NCBI RefSeq assembly: GCF_001043115.1 | Contig: NZ_LFME01000015.1 | Span: forward strand, 36,358 to 100,357 | Length of the DNA stretch: 64,000 nucleotides | Direction: 5' to 3' | Source of the DNA: Xanthomonas sp. NCPPB 1128 | GTDB taxonomy: Bacteria; Pseudomonadota; Gammaproteobacteria; Xanthomonadales; Xanthomonadaceae | Made by a program: the position numbers and the translations under genes | In this document: positions 8,123-15,146 of the stretch, piece after piece | How positions within the stretch are numbered: the stretch's first letter is position 1 | How the letters are laid out: the number at the start of each line of letters is the position of its first letter | Notes under the pieces: model-generated | Databases searched by the model: none | Told to the model about the DNA's origin: nothing | The model's input: only the letters and a program-made list of their open reading frames with translations

Positions 8123-9865
8123 ATGACACCATTTCGCACACGACCGGCCACTGTCCTGCTGTCGGCACTCGCGCTCGGCCTGGCCGCAGGCAACGCCGCG
8201 GCCGCCGCGAGCGCAGCCGACGATCCGCTGTTCCGCTATCAGTGGTACCTGCACAATCAGGGCCAGGACGTCATCGGCGACACCCGGCCCACGCCGGGCA
8301 TCGACCTGGATGTGGACATCCTGCATGAACTGAACATCCGCGGCGCAGGCACCAGGATCGGCGTGATCGACGGCGGGTTGGACATCCGCCACGAAGACCT
8401 GGCCGCCAACATCATTCCCAACGGCTCGCACAATTTCCTGGACGGTTCGCACGATCCCAAACCGAGCGATGCGGACGACGCGCATGGCACGGCCGTGGCC
8501 GGCATCGCCGCCGCGGTGGGCTGGAACGGCAAAGGCGGACGCGGCGTCGCCCCGCAAGCGTCGCTGGCCGGCTTCAACTTCCTGCAGTCGGACCAGAGCG
8601 ACGACAAGCTGCGCAATGCATGGGGAAATGGCCCCGAAGCCAGAAACCTGGACATCTTCAACAACAGCTGGGGCATCGTTTCCAATTTCTATCCCAACGT
8701 CTCGGTCGAAGATCAGTACGCCTGGGAGAAACTCATGCGTGCCGGACGCAACGGCAAGGGCGCCATCTACGTCAAGGCGGCCGGCAACGACTTCGACAGC
8801 TTCATCTACGAAGACGCGCAAGGCGCTCTGGCCGATCATTGCCCGGATCTGCCCAAGCGCTACAACGTCGCCTGCAGCCTGGCCAACGTCGATCCGAGGA
8901 ACGATCTGATCACCACCATCGTGGTCGGTGCCGTCAATGCGAGAGGCGTGCGCAGCTCGTACTCCTCGCCCGGCTCGGCGGTCTGGGTCAGCGGCTTTGG
9001 CGGCGAATACGGGCAGCAGAAGCGCTACCAGCAGTCCCGGTCGGCGCCGACCGCCAGCGACCCCCACTACGATCCGGCGATGGTGACCACCGATCTCAGC
9101 GGCTGCGCCGCCGGCTACAACCGCGACGGGGTACCGGTGGAGAACGCACTCGACGGCAGCAAGTCCCCGATCGACACGTCGTGCAACTACACCGCGGGCA
9201 TGAACGGCACGTCCTCGGCCACACCAACCGTGGCGGGTGTGACGGCGCTGATGCTCGGTGTGAATCCGCACCTGACCTGGCGCGACGTGAAGTACATCCT
9301 GGCCACGACCGCGCGGCAGATCGACAGTGGGCAGCCAAAGGCGCTCTACAACGGCAGCGTGATCGATCCCGGGTGGATCACCAATGCCGCAGGCCATCGC
9401 TTCAGCAATTGGTACGGCTTCGGCCTGGTGGATGCGGCCGCGGCCGTGGAAGCGTCCACGCACTTCACGGCGCTGCCGCCGCTGCAGGACACCGACTACC
9501 AGGTCTACAGCGGTGCGGCCAGCACCATCGGCGGTGTCGCATCGCCAGCCAGGCTGACCGTCAACATCAAACAACAGATGAAAGTCGAGGCCGTGCAACT
9601 GTATTTCGACGGCACCCACAAGGATCCCAGCCGTCTGCGCGTGGTCCTGATCTCCCCGCATGGCACCCGCAGCTACGTCATGACCCCGTTCTCGGCCTTG
9701 AACAAGGACGTCTACACCCAGGGCATGTCGATCCCACTGACCGCCAGCAATGCCTTCCTGGACGAAGCGGCGGCCGGACCCTGGACGCTGGAGGTCGCCG
9801 ACATGCTCGACGCGCATGGCAAGGAACAACTGCAGCACTTCGAACTCCGCGTGGTGGGCCACTGA
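8123..9865 (+). CDS. Secreted S8 (subtilisin/kexin-like) serine protease with C-terminal P domain
   Basis: A 580-residue precursor. The signal peptide (about residues 1-30, ALALGLAAGNAAAAASA) is followed almost at once by the S8 domain. The catalytic triad is Asp83 (GVIDGGLDIRHEDL), His121 (DAHGTAVAGI) and Ser364 (NGTSSATPTVAGV). The last about 130 residues form a P/Homo B domain (LTVNIKQQMKVEAVQLYFDG... GPWTLEVADM). There is no room for an inhibitor-type propeptide between signal peptide and catalytic domain, unlike ordinary subtilisins. The next gene starts one base after the stop and encodes a small exported protein, suggesting an external chaperone or inhibitor as known for the kexin-like Aeromonas sobria protease ASP. 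Likely an exoprotease for nutrition or plant interaction. Confidence 0.92.
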   Translation: MTPFRTRPATVLLSALALGLAAGNAAAAASAADDPLFRYQWYLHNQGQDVIGDTRPTPGIDLDVDILHELNIRGAGTRIGVIDGGLDIRHEDLAANIIPNGSHNFLDGSHDPKPSDADDAHGTAVAGIAAAVGWNGKGGRGVAPQASLAGFNFLQSDQSDDKLRNAWGNGPEARNLDIFNNSWGIVSNFYPNVSVEDQYAWEKLMRAGRNGKGAIYVKAAGNDFDSFIYEDAQGALADHCPDLPKRYNVACSLANVDPRNDLITTIVVGAVNARGVRSSYSSPGSAVWVSGFGGEYGQQKRYQQSRSAPTASDPHYDPAMVTTDLSGCAAGYNRDGVPVENALDGSKSPIDTSCNYTAGMNGTSSATPTVAGVTALMLGVNPHLTWRDVKYILATTARQIDSGQPKALYNGSVIDPGWITNAAGHRFSNWYGFGLVDAAAAVEASTHFTALPPLQDTDYQVYSGAASTIGGVASPARLTVNIKQQMKVEAVQLYFDGTHKDPSRLRVVLISPHGTRSYVMTPFSALNKDVYTQGMSIPLTASNAFLDEAAAGPWTLEVADMLDAHGKEQLQHFELRVVGH

Positions 9866-9866
9866 C

Positions 9867-10466
9867 ATGAAGACCAATACGCTCTTTCTTTTCGCCGCGC
9901 TCGCACTGACCGCGGCCGCGCCCGCTTCGGCCCAATACGCCGATGCCCAGGCACTGCATCAGGCAGCAAGCGGCAAACGCTTCCAGGTCGGCCGCAGCAC
10001 CTATCGTCTGCTGTCCGATGCCACGGTGCGCACCGCGCCGCAGATGGCAGGCAACGGCACGCAACGCGCACAGGTCGCCGCGGCCGATGGCGGCGGCACC
10101 GTCGCCGCCCGGATCGGACCGTATGCCATCGTGGTCGGTGGCAACGCCCGCGCCGGCACCGCAGCGGCGGCCTCGTCCCTTGCGGCGGACGGCGCCGCGC
10201 TGCGCGCCGCGGTCGACGAGCGCAGCGGCCAACCGGTGGTGGTCACCGGCAAGCTCAAGCTGTTCGGCACCACGCAGGATGCGGCCCGGGCATTGGCCCG
10301 CCGCAGTGGCGGCCACCTGGTGTATGCCTCGGACGTCGATGGCAGTGCCATGATCGACTACGGCTCGGCCGACGCGGCGATGGCGGCGTCCAGGCAACTG
10401 CAGGGAGCGCCTGGCACGCGCGAGGTCTCCATGGAGATCGTGCAGGGCTTCAATCGCGCACTGTGA
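9867..10466 (+). CDS. Small exported protein co-translated with the serine protease; candidate protease chaperone/inhibitor
   Basis: A 199-residue protein with a clear signal peptide (FLFAALALTAAAPASA, cleavage near residue 22) and an Ala-rich mature part. I do not recognise a named domain. The ATG begins one base after the protease stop, so the pair is translationally coupled. By analogy with ASP and its downstream ORF2 chaperone in Aeromonas, and with propeptide-like inhibitors, it may assist folding of the propeptide-less protease or hold it inactive in the periplasm. This is inference from arrangement; no sequence motif proves it. Confidence 0.6.
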   Translation: MKTNTLFLFAALALTAAAPASAQYADAQALHQAASGKRFQVGRSTYRLLSDATVRTAPQMAGNGTQRAQVAAADGGGTVAARIGPYAIVVGGNARAGTAAAASSLAADGAALRAAVDERSGQPVVVTGKLKLFGTTQDAARALARRSGGHLVYASDVDGSAMIDYGSADAAMAASRQLQGAPGTREVSMEIVQGFNRAL

Positions 10467-10636
10467 CGTTCATGCGCGTCGCCCAGCCACGCTGGGCGGT
10501 CGCGTGCAGCGGACGCCGCGCCCCTGCACAACCAGGCGTTCGTTGAACCAGTGGGCGGGACGCATGGCGCGCCTGGGCCAGCGCGGGCTTCGGCATGCGC
10601 CGTGCCCGCCCCGCGACCGCGCACCGCAGCAGCACG

Positions 10637-11761
10637 TCACGGCGGACAGGACGTGCCCGCGTTGCGGTGATAGCAGGCATTGCCGACCGCAACCCATCCC
10701 GCTCCGAGCTGGGTCGCGTCCTGCGCGCTCATGTTGCAGGTGTACTGGGTCAGCGTGCCCGCCGCACTGCAGAAGGCGCCGCCCGGCCAGGTCTTGACGC
10801 TGGGGTCGTACCAGATCGTGGTGCTGATGGTCTTGCCCTGGGTGATATGCCCCATGTACACCGAGGTCAGCGTCCAGTGGCTCGGATCGCGGTCCAGGTT
10901 GATGGGATTGCCCTGCTTATCGCGCACCGGCTTGGTGTGGCCCTTGCCGATGACCTGCAGCAGCCTGGGCAGGAAACCGACGTCGTTGGAGGTCGCCGTG
11001 CCGGCGAGATTCCACTGCCCGCCCATGTTGCGGATGTCGTCGTCCAGGCAGAACGCGAGGCTGGGCGTGTCTTCGTACCCCTGCGGGCACCACGGCGTGG
11101 ACGGATCCTGCGCCGGGGTCGCGCCGGTACGGCCCAGGTCGATCTGATAGAACAGGGTCTGGCCCTGCGTATTGCCGAGGATGAAGCTGAAGGCATACCC
11201 GGTGTAGCTGGGTGCCGTCCCGCCGCAGCGGACATCGTCCTCGTAGGTCCTGCTCAACCCGACGCGGACACGAATGGCGCCGAGACTGGACAGCGGCGCG
11301 CTGGGCGTGAAGCCCGGCAGGGCGTTACTGCCCCAGAACCTCGGATCGGCGGTCACCAGGAACAAGTCCTTTTCGCCATCGTATGGATTCGGATTGCCAG
11401 GATCCGAGCCCGCGCACTTGTTGTCGGCTTGCGCCAGTTCATAGGCGTTGGCGTGACCGGCATACACCGGGTAGTACTTCACCCGCGCACGCACACTCTC
11501 GGCTTGCCAGCCCTGCCCCGACCCGCTGACGACCGGCTGCAAGGTGTCCGAACTGTTCGGATTGGCGCCCCATTGCGCCAGGGCATACGCGGTGGACTGC
11601 TGTGGGCCGGACGTCCCAAGGATCTTGCCGTTGTCGTCGTTGAAGATCAGCGACGCGGGCAGCGGTTGCATGAGTTCGGCCGGGGGATCGGCCATCGCCT
11701 GGGCGATCGGCAGCAGCGTCGATGACAACATCCAGCACAGCACGCGCACGTTCTTGTCCAT
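10637..11761 (-). CDS. Exported hypothetical protein, Cys-containing
   Basis: A 374-residue protein with a signal peptide (MDKNVRVLCWMLSSTLLPIAQAMA, cleavage after AMA). GGAGG lies six bases before the chosen ATG and also shows that the ATG two codons earlier (MHMDK) is not used. The mature part contains about ten Cys, mostly in the second half, so disulfides are likely, and has a globular, polar composition (VRARVKYYPVYAG, FSFILGNTQGQTLFYQI). I do not recognise a family. It is downstream of rtcA on the same strand but separated by 242 bases, and converges on the protease partner gene; membership of the RNA-repair operon is doubtful because the product is exported. Confidence 0.7.
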   Translation of the reverse strand: MDKNVRVLCWMLSSTLLPIAQAMADPPAELMQPLPASLIFNDDNGKILGTSGPQQSTAYALAQWGANPNSSDTLQPVVSGSGQGWQAESVRARVKYYPVYAGHANAYELAQADNKCAGSDPGNPNPYDGEKDLFLVTADPRFWGSNALPGFTPSAPLSSLGAIRVRVGLSRTYEDDVRCGGTAPSYTGYAFSFILGNTQGQTLFYQIDLGRTGATPAQDPSTPWCPQGYEDTPSLAFCLDDDIRNMGGQWNLAGTATSNDVGFLPRLLQVIGKGHTKPVRDKQGNPINLDRDPSHWTLTSVYMGHITQGKTISTTIWYDPSVKTWPGGAFCSAAGTLTQYTCNMSAQDATQLGAGWVAVGNACYHRNAGTSCPP

Positions 11762-12003
11762 GTGCATCCTCCATTGCGCCTGATCCTGCGGCAGGAAGCC
11801 GACACACCGCCGGCATCGCGCGGGACTGCGCCCGCGCCGCGCCATTATCGTCCTGCATCCGGCAACCGGCGGCGCCGAGCGTAGACAAGCGACGCCGCAT
11901 TCCGCGCCGCGGTCGACCTTCCAGATCCATACGCGCAACGCCAGCGCCCGCCATGCCTTCCATGGCATCGACACCCTTGCGCCTGCCAGCAGCACTGCCG
12001 CCC

Positions 12004-13023
12004 TCAGCTGGACACGACCACCCGCCACTGCCGCGCTTCCACCTGCTCCCAGGCGATCTCCACCGGCAGGAACTTCTCGATCAGGCGCGCATTGCTGGAC
12101 AAGTGCGCGCTGACCGTGTCGGTAGTGAAGGCGCCGCCGCCGGCCAGCGCCATCGGCAGCAGCAACTGGTCGGCGAGGTGCTCGCCGACGCAGGCGCCAC
12201 TGTCCAGATAGCGGTGCACCTGCGCCGCCAGGCGTTCGCCGACCTGCTCGGCGGAGACGCCGCGCTCGCCGTGACCGGCGAAGACCTCCACGTGCGCCGC
12301 ATGCCGCACCCGCACCAGCGCGGTGTTGCCCGGCCCCATCGCCGGACGCACGCTGTGCACGTGGCGCGGGTTGGCATCCACGCCGAGACGCTCGGCCAGC
12401 ACCGCCAGTTCGCGCCGGCCGATCTTGCCGGACAGGCCCGAGACCAGCACCTGCGCGTCGAGCGCCTGCAACGCGCCACGCGCGTCGAAGGACACCTGCT
12501 GCAGCTGCGCACAGGGCACGATACCGGCACGCAGCGCGCCGCCGCCGGCCGGATAGAAGCCATGCCGGTCCAATGTCAGCGTGGCGCTCACCCCCAGGCG
12601 CTGCAGCGCCGGCAGGTACGTCTCGGCGAGGAAGTCGGTGCAGGGCGCCAGCGGGTTGTGGGTGCCGCCTTCCAGGGTCAGGCGCGACGGCGCGGCGGCA
12701 CGCCACAGCGCCGGCAGCACCGTCTGCAGCACCAGCGTGGTCGAGCCGGCGCTGCCGGTGGCGAACCGATAGTCGCCGGGCACGACCGCTCCCGGCTCGA
12801 ACCGCAGCGTGGTCGCGCCGATCTGCGCCCCGTGCGTGCGCGCCTGGCCGATCGTGGCCGCGGCGACGACCGCGGTCAGGTGCTGGCGCATCAGGCCCGG
12901 ACGCGGACGTGCGCCGCGGATGTCGTTGAACGTGAAGCCGGTGCCGGTGCACAGGCTCAGCGTCAGCGCGGTGCGCAGCAACTGCCCGCCGCCGGCCGCA
13001 CCATCGAGTTCGATCATGTCCAT
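12004..13023 (-). CDS. rtcA: RNA 3'-terminal phosphate cyclase RtcA
   Basis: About 339 residues, the normal RtcA length. RtcA converts RNA 3'-phosphates to 2',3'-cyclic phosphates, and can adenylylate 5'-phosphates, using ATP through a covalent AMP-His intermediate. The nucleophilic His is in SAHLSSN (residue 307, E. coli His309). HGFYPAGGG and GEHLADQLLLPMALAGGG are classic family segments. The N-terminal glycine motif reads LDGAAGGGQLLR, two residues shorter than the E. coli form DGAQGEGGGQ. I start at MDMIELDG by alignment; no strong ribosome site is visible and two earlier in-frame ATGs exist. It is the last gene of the rsr-yrl-rtcB-rtcA unit, about 100 bases after rtcB. Confidence 0.95.
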   Translation of the reverse strand: MDMIELDGAAGGGQLLRTALTLSLCTGTGFTFNDIRGARPRPGLMRQHLTAVVAAATIGQARTHGAQIGATTLRFEPGAVVPGDYRFATGSAGSTTLVLQTVLPALWRAAAPSRLTLEGGTHNPLAPCTDFLAETYLPALQRLGVSATLTLDRHGFYPAGGGALRAGIVPCAQLQQVSFDARGALQALDAQVLVSGLSGKIGRRELAVLAERLGVDANPRHVHSVRPAMGPGNTALVRVRHAAHVEVFAGHGERGVSAEQVGERLAAQVHRYLDSGACVGEHLADQLLLPMALAGGGAFTTDTVSAHLSSNARLIEKFLPVEIAWEQVEARQWRVVVSS

Positions 13024-13120
13024 TGCCAAACAATCCATCGTTGGAAAACGCCCATGCGGACAAGCCCGCACGGACGATCGGCGCCGGCCGCCAACACTGC
13101 ATGCCGGCCGGCACCTGTTG

Positions 13121-14341
13121 CTACCCCTTGACGCACACCACCTGCCGCAGCGTATGCACGATCTCCACCAGGTCGCGCTGGGCGGCCATCACCGCCTCGA
13201 TCGGCTTGTAGGCCGCCGGCGACTCGTCCACCACGTCCTGGTCCTTGCGGCACTCCACGTGCGCGGTGGCCTTGGCGTGCTCGTCGACGCTGATGCGGCG
13301 ACGCGCCTCGGTACGGCTCATCACCCGGCCGGCGCCATGGCTGCAGCTGTGGAAGCTGTCGGCGTTGCCCAGCCCGCGTACGATGAAGCTCTTGGCGCCC
13401 ATGCTGCCGGGAATGATGCCCAGCTCGCCCTTGCGCGCGCTCACCGCGCCCTTGCGGGTCACGAACACGTCCTTGCCGAAGTGGTGCTCGCGGCTGACGT
13501 AGTTGTGGTGGCAGTTCACCGCTTCGGCCTGCGCCTCGAACGGCTTGGCGATGACCGTGCGGACCGCCTCGACCACGCTGCGCATCATGATCTCGCGGTT
13601 GATCCGCGCATAGCGCTGCGCCCAGTCCACCGCGAACACATAGTCGCCGTAGTACTGGCTGCCCTCCGGCAGGTAGGCCAGGTCCTGGTCCGGCAGGTTG
13701 ATCATCCAGCGCCGCATTTCCTCCTTGGCCAGCTGGATGAAGTGGTTGCCGATCGCATTGCCCACGCCGCGCGAGCCGGAGTGCAGCATGAACCAGACCC
13801 GCTGCGTCTCGTCCAGGCACATCTCCACGAAGTGGTTGCCGGTGCCGAGGGTGCCGAGATGCTGCAGGTTGTTGGTCTTGCGCAAGCGCGGGTGGCGCTC
13901 GCAGATCAGCGCGAAATCGCTGGCCAGCTGCGCCCAGCCGTCCACCGCCGCGCCCGGCGGCGTCTGCCACGCGCCCTTGTCGCGCGCGCCAGGCGTGCGC
14001 CCATGCGGGACCGCGCGCTCGATCGCGCTGCGGATCGGCGCCAGATTGTCCGGCAGGTCGCTGGCGACCAGCGAGGTGCGCGCGGCGATCATCCCGCAGC
14101 CGATGTCCACGCCCACCGCGGCCGGCACGATCGCGCCGATGGTCGGCACCACCGAACCGACGGTCGCGCCCTTACCAAGGTGCACGTCGGGCATCACCGC
14201 GATCCAGCGATGGATGAAGGGCAGCTTGGCGATGTTCTGCAGCTGCTGGCGCGCCTCGTCCTCCAGCGGCACGCCGCGGGTCCACAGTTTGATCGGCGCC
14301 GCTCCCGGCTGCGCAATGACATCGTACTGCTCGGTATTCAT
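13121..14341 (-). CDS. rtcB: RNA ligase RtcB (3'-phosphate/5'-OH RNA splicing ligase)
   Basis: A 406-residue RtcB. It seals RNAs with 2',3'-cyclic phosphate or 3'-phosphate ends to 5'-OH ends with GTP and Mn2+, as in tRNA repair. Metal-binding and catalytic residues are visible: Cys82 in VDIGCGM, GTGNHF, NCHHNYV, and SHGAGR, whose His335 corresponds to the guanylylated His337 of E. coli. AAGGA lies eight bases before the ATG that begins MNTEQYD. An in-frame extension to 14653 exists, but it reads through the Y RNA elements and is rejected. The gene follows the Y RNA array by fewer than 40 bases and precedes rtcA. Confidence 0.97.
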   Translation of the reverse strand: MNTEQYDVIAQPGAAPIKLWTRGVPLEDEARQQLQNIAKLPFIHRWIAVMPDVHLGKGATVGSVVPTIGAIVPAAVGVDIGCGMIAARTSLVASDLPDNLAPIRSAIERAVPHGRTPGARDKGAWQTPPGAAVDGWAQLASDFALICERHPRLRKTNNLQHLGTLGTGNHFVEMCLDETQRVWFMLHSGSRGVGNAIGNHFIQLAKEEMRRWMINLPDQDLAYLPEGSQYYGDYVFAVDWAQRYARINREIMMRSVVEAVRTVIAKPFEAQAEAVNCHHNYVSREHHFGKDVFVTRKGAVSARKGELGIIPGSMGAKSFIVRGLGNADSFHSCSHGAGRVMSRTEARRRISVDEHAKATAHVECRKDQDVVDESPAAYKPIEAVMAAQRDLVEIVHTLRQVVCVKG

Positions 14342-14370
14342 GGTGTTGTTCCTTGTGCAACGGATCTTCG

Positions 14371-14385
14371 AAAAAAGCGCGGTGA
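14371..14385 (-). terminator. Possible intrinsic terminator/attenuator formed by the closing stem of yrl4
   Basis: The 3' strand of the perfect 7-bp stem (TCACCGC) is followed by GC and TTTTTT on the transcribed strand. About 15 bases later comes the rtcB ribosome site. The long-range stem makes termination efficiency hard to judge; partial termination with read-through into rtcBA is plausible. Confidence 0.35.
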
Positions 14386-14491
14386 CGAGGGAGGGTGGAA
14401 CCTTCCGCATGGCGGCACTGCCGCCGTGCGGCCGGGACTCGAACCCGACCCGTGAAGGGATACCAAATGGAGTTCCACCTGCATTCACCGC
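14371..14491 (-). ncRNA. Y RNA-like tRNA mimic 4 (yrl4), D-arm replaced by a hairpin
   Basis: On the minus strand the order is: GCGGTGA, loop ATGCA, GGTGGAAC, 22 linker bases, a T-arm-like hairpin (TCGGG TTCGAGT CCCGG), then a long hairpin CCGCA/C/GGCGGC-AGT-GCCGCC/A/TGCGG, AAG, GTTCCACC, and TCACCGC. GGTGGAAC pairs perfectly with GTTCCACC, and GCGGTGA with TCACCGC, closing the element exactly as in elements 1-3. No GCTCAG...GAGC D-arm is present; the acceptor-like helix is instead extended to about 12 layers. After the closing stem come GC and six U. Known bacterial Y RNAs carry a tRNA-like module with T- and D-arms and bind Rsr; this element looks like a divergent member. Confidence 0.75.
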
Positions 14492-14512
14492 AAAACCAAC
14501 GCATCGCCTCAT

Positions 14513-14613
14513 GCGGCAAGTCCGTACGCGGAACGATCGCTCTACCCCTGAGCTACCGCCATGTGGCGGGCGGGATTCGAACCCGCGACCGATGGAGTTC
14601 CGCCTGCATCCGC
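14513..14613 (-). ncRNA. Y RNA-like tRNA mimic 3 (yrl3), permuted tRNA module
   Basis: Minus-strand order: GCGG, ATGCAG, GCGGAAC, TCCATCGGTC, T-arm GCGGGTTCGAATCCCGC (14570-14586), acceptor halves CCGCCA and TGGCGG with a very short loop, TA, D-arm GCTCAGGGGTAGAGC (14539-14553), GATC, GTTCCGC. The flanks GCGGAAC and GTTCCGC pair perfectly, with a weaker outer GCGG/CCGC. The T-half precedes the D-half, and the acceptor strands pair with each other across a tight turn, so the element is a permuted tRNA with its 'anticodon' side opened into a Y RNA stem. It cannot be a normal tRNA: the acceptor ends are internal and no anticodon loop exists. Confidence 0.8.
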
Positions 14614-14633
14614 CAGGCAACGCGCACAACAGG

Positions 14634-14779
14634 ACCGACGACGACCACGACAAGGGGGATGGAACATTCCCGCTCTATCCAACTGAGCTACCACCCCATC
14701 GAAGGGTGGGCGGGACTCGAACCCGCGACCTGGAGCTTAAGAGGCTGTAGTTCCATCGGCATTCGTGGACGCCGGCGGC
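14634..14779 (-). ncRNA. Y RNA-like tRNA mimic 2 (yrl2), permuted tRNA module
   Basis: Minus-strand order: a closing helix strand (GCCGCCGGCG then CCACGA), ATGCC, GATGGAAC, 21-base linker, T-arm GCGGGTTCGAGTCCCGC (14710-14726), acceptor CCACCCT, TCGAT, acceptor GGGGTGG, TA, D-arm GCTCAGTTGGATAGAGC (14672-14688), GGGAAT, GTTCCATC, CCCCTTG, TCGTGG, and CGTCGTCGGT. GATGGAAC/GTTCCATC and CCACGA/TCGTGG pair perfectly; the outer ten positions pair at nine with two G-U. The acceptor strands form seven pairs. This is the best-paired element and the clearest case for the permuted fold. It is a near duplicate of yrl1 (260-base period). Confidence 0.85.
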
Positions 14780-14836
14780 GAAACCTGGAGGCGACGACTG
14801 CCGCCTCCGTCAACTGAAATCTTGCATCTCCCACAG

Positions 14837-14862
14837 CCCGGCGGGCCCCATTGCCCGCCGGG
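14837..14862 (-). other. Strong GC hairpin 5' of yrl2
   Basis: CCCGGCGGGC and GCCCGCCGGG form a perfect 10-bp stem with a six-base loop. An identical hairpin lies 261 bases upstream, in front of yrl1. It may be a processing site or a stabiliser; no U-run follows. Confidence 0.7.
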
Positions 14863-14893
14863 TCCAGTGCTTCCATGCAACGCACACAACAGG

Positions 14894-15039
14894 ACCGACG
14901 ACATCCACGACAAGAGGGATGGAACATTCCTGCTCTACCGACTGAGCTACCTCCCCATCCTTGGGGTGGGCGGGAATCGAACCCGCGACATGGAGCTTCA
15001 AAGGCTGTAGTTCCATCGGCATTCGTGGACGCCGGCGGC
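14894..15039 (-). ncRNA. Y RNA-like tRNA mimic 1 (yrl1), permuted tRNA module
   Basis: First of the array on the operon transcript. Minus-strand order: GCCGCCGGCG-TCCACGA, ATGCC, GATGGAAC, 21-base linker, T-arm GCGGGTTCGATTCCCGC (14970-14986), acceptor CCACCCC, AAGGAT, acceptor GGGGAGG, TA, D-arm GCTCAGTCGGTAGAGC (14932-14947), AGGAAT, GTTCCATC, CCTCTTG, TCGTGGA, and TGTCGTCGGT. TCCACGA/TCGTGGA and GATGGAAC/GTTCCATC pair perfectly, and the outer ten positions pair at nine with three G-U. The acceptor strands pair at six of seven. A further hairpin GGAGGCG...CGCTTCC lies just 5'. Mature ends are unknown; the limits given are the closing helix only. Confidence 0.85.
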
Positions 15040-15097
15040 GAAACAGGGAAGCGACGACTGCCGCCTCCGTCAACTCGACATCTTGTGTCTCCCACAG

Positions 15098-15123
15098 CCC
15101 GGCGGGCCCCATTGCCCGCCGGG
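15098..15123 (-). other. Strong GC hairpin between rsr and yrl1
   Basis: The same perfect 10-bp stem and six-base loop as the copy at 14837. It begins 23 bases after the rsr stop. It could separate the rsr mRNA from the Y RNAs by protecting the mRNA 3' end or marking a cleavage site. Confidence 0.7.
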
Positions 15124-15146
15124 TAGTACCTTCCCTTCAACCGACC

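Larger units (their letters stand above)
14618..15124. repeat. Two-copy direct repeat, period about 260 bp, carrying yrl2 and yrl1
   Basis: Copies at about 14618-14863 and 14878-15124 are near-identical over T-arm, D-arm, flanking stems and the upstream GC hairpin. Differences include CGCTTCC versus CGCCTCC in one predicted stem, where a G-U pair replaces a G-C pair and pairing is kept. This indicates a recent duplication of a whole Y RNA unit with structure conserved. Confidence 0.85.

Noticed and set aside
11762..13114. Fusion of the exported hypothetical with an upstream 450-residue frame
   Set aside because: The upstream frame is antisense-free but out of frame with rtcA, Arg/Ala-rich and shadows rtcA; the signal peptide and GGAGG mark the real start.
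14342..14653. N-terminal extension of RtcB by about 100 residues
   Set aside because: It is the translation of Y RNA elements 3 and 4; the ATG at 14341 has AAGGA at eight bases and gives the standard RtcB length.
14379..14986. Canonical tRNA genes (T-arm and D-arm sequences are obvious)
   Set aside because: D- and T-arms are in the wrong order for one molecule or separated by 100-180 bases. Reading D-half to next T-half gives poorly paired acceptors (down to 4 of 7) and no anticodon arm. The permuted Y RNA reading pairs better everywhere.
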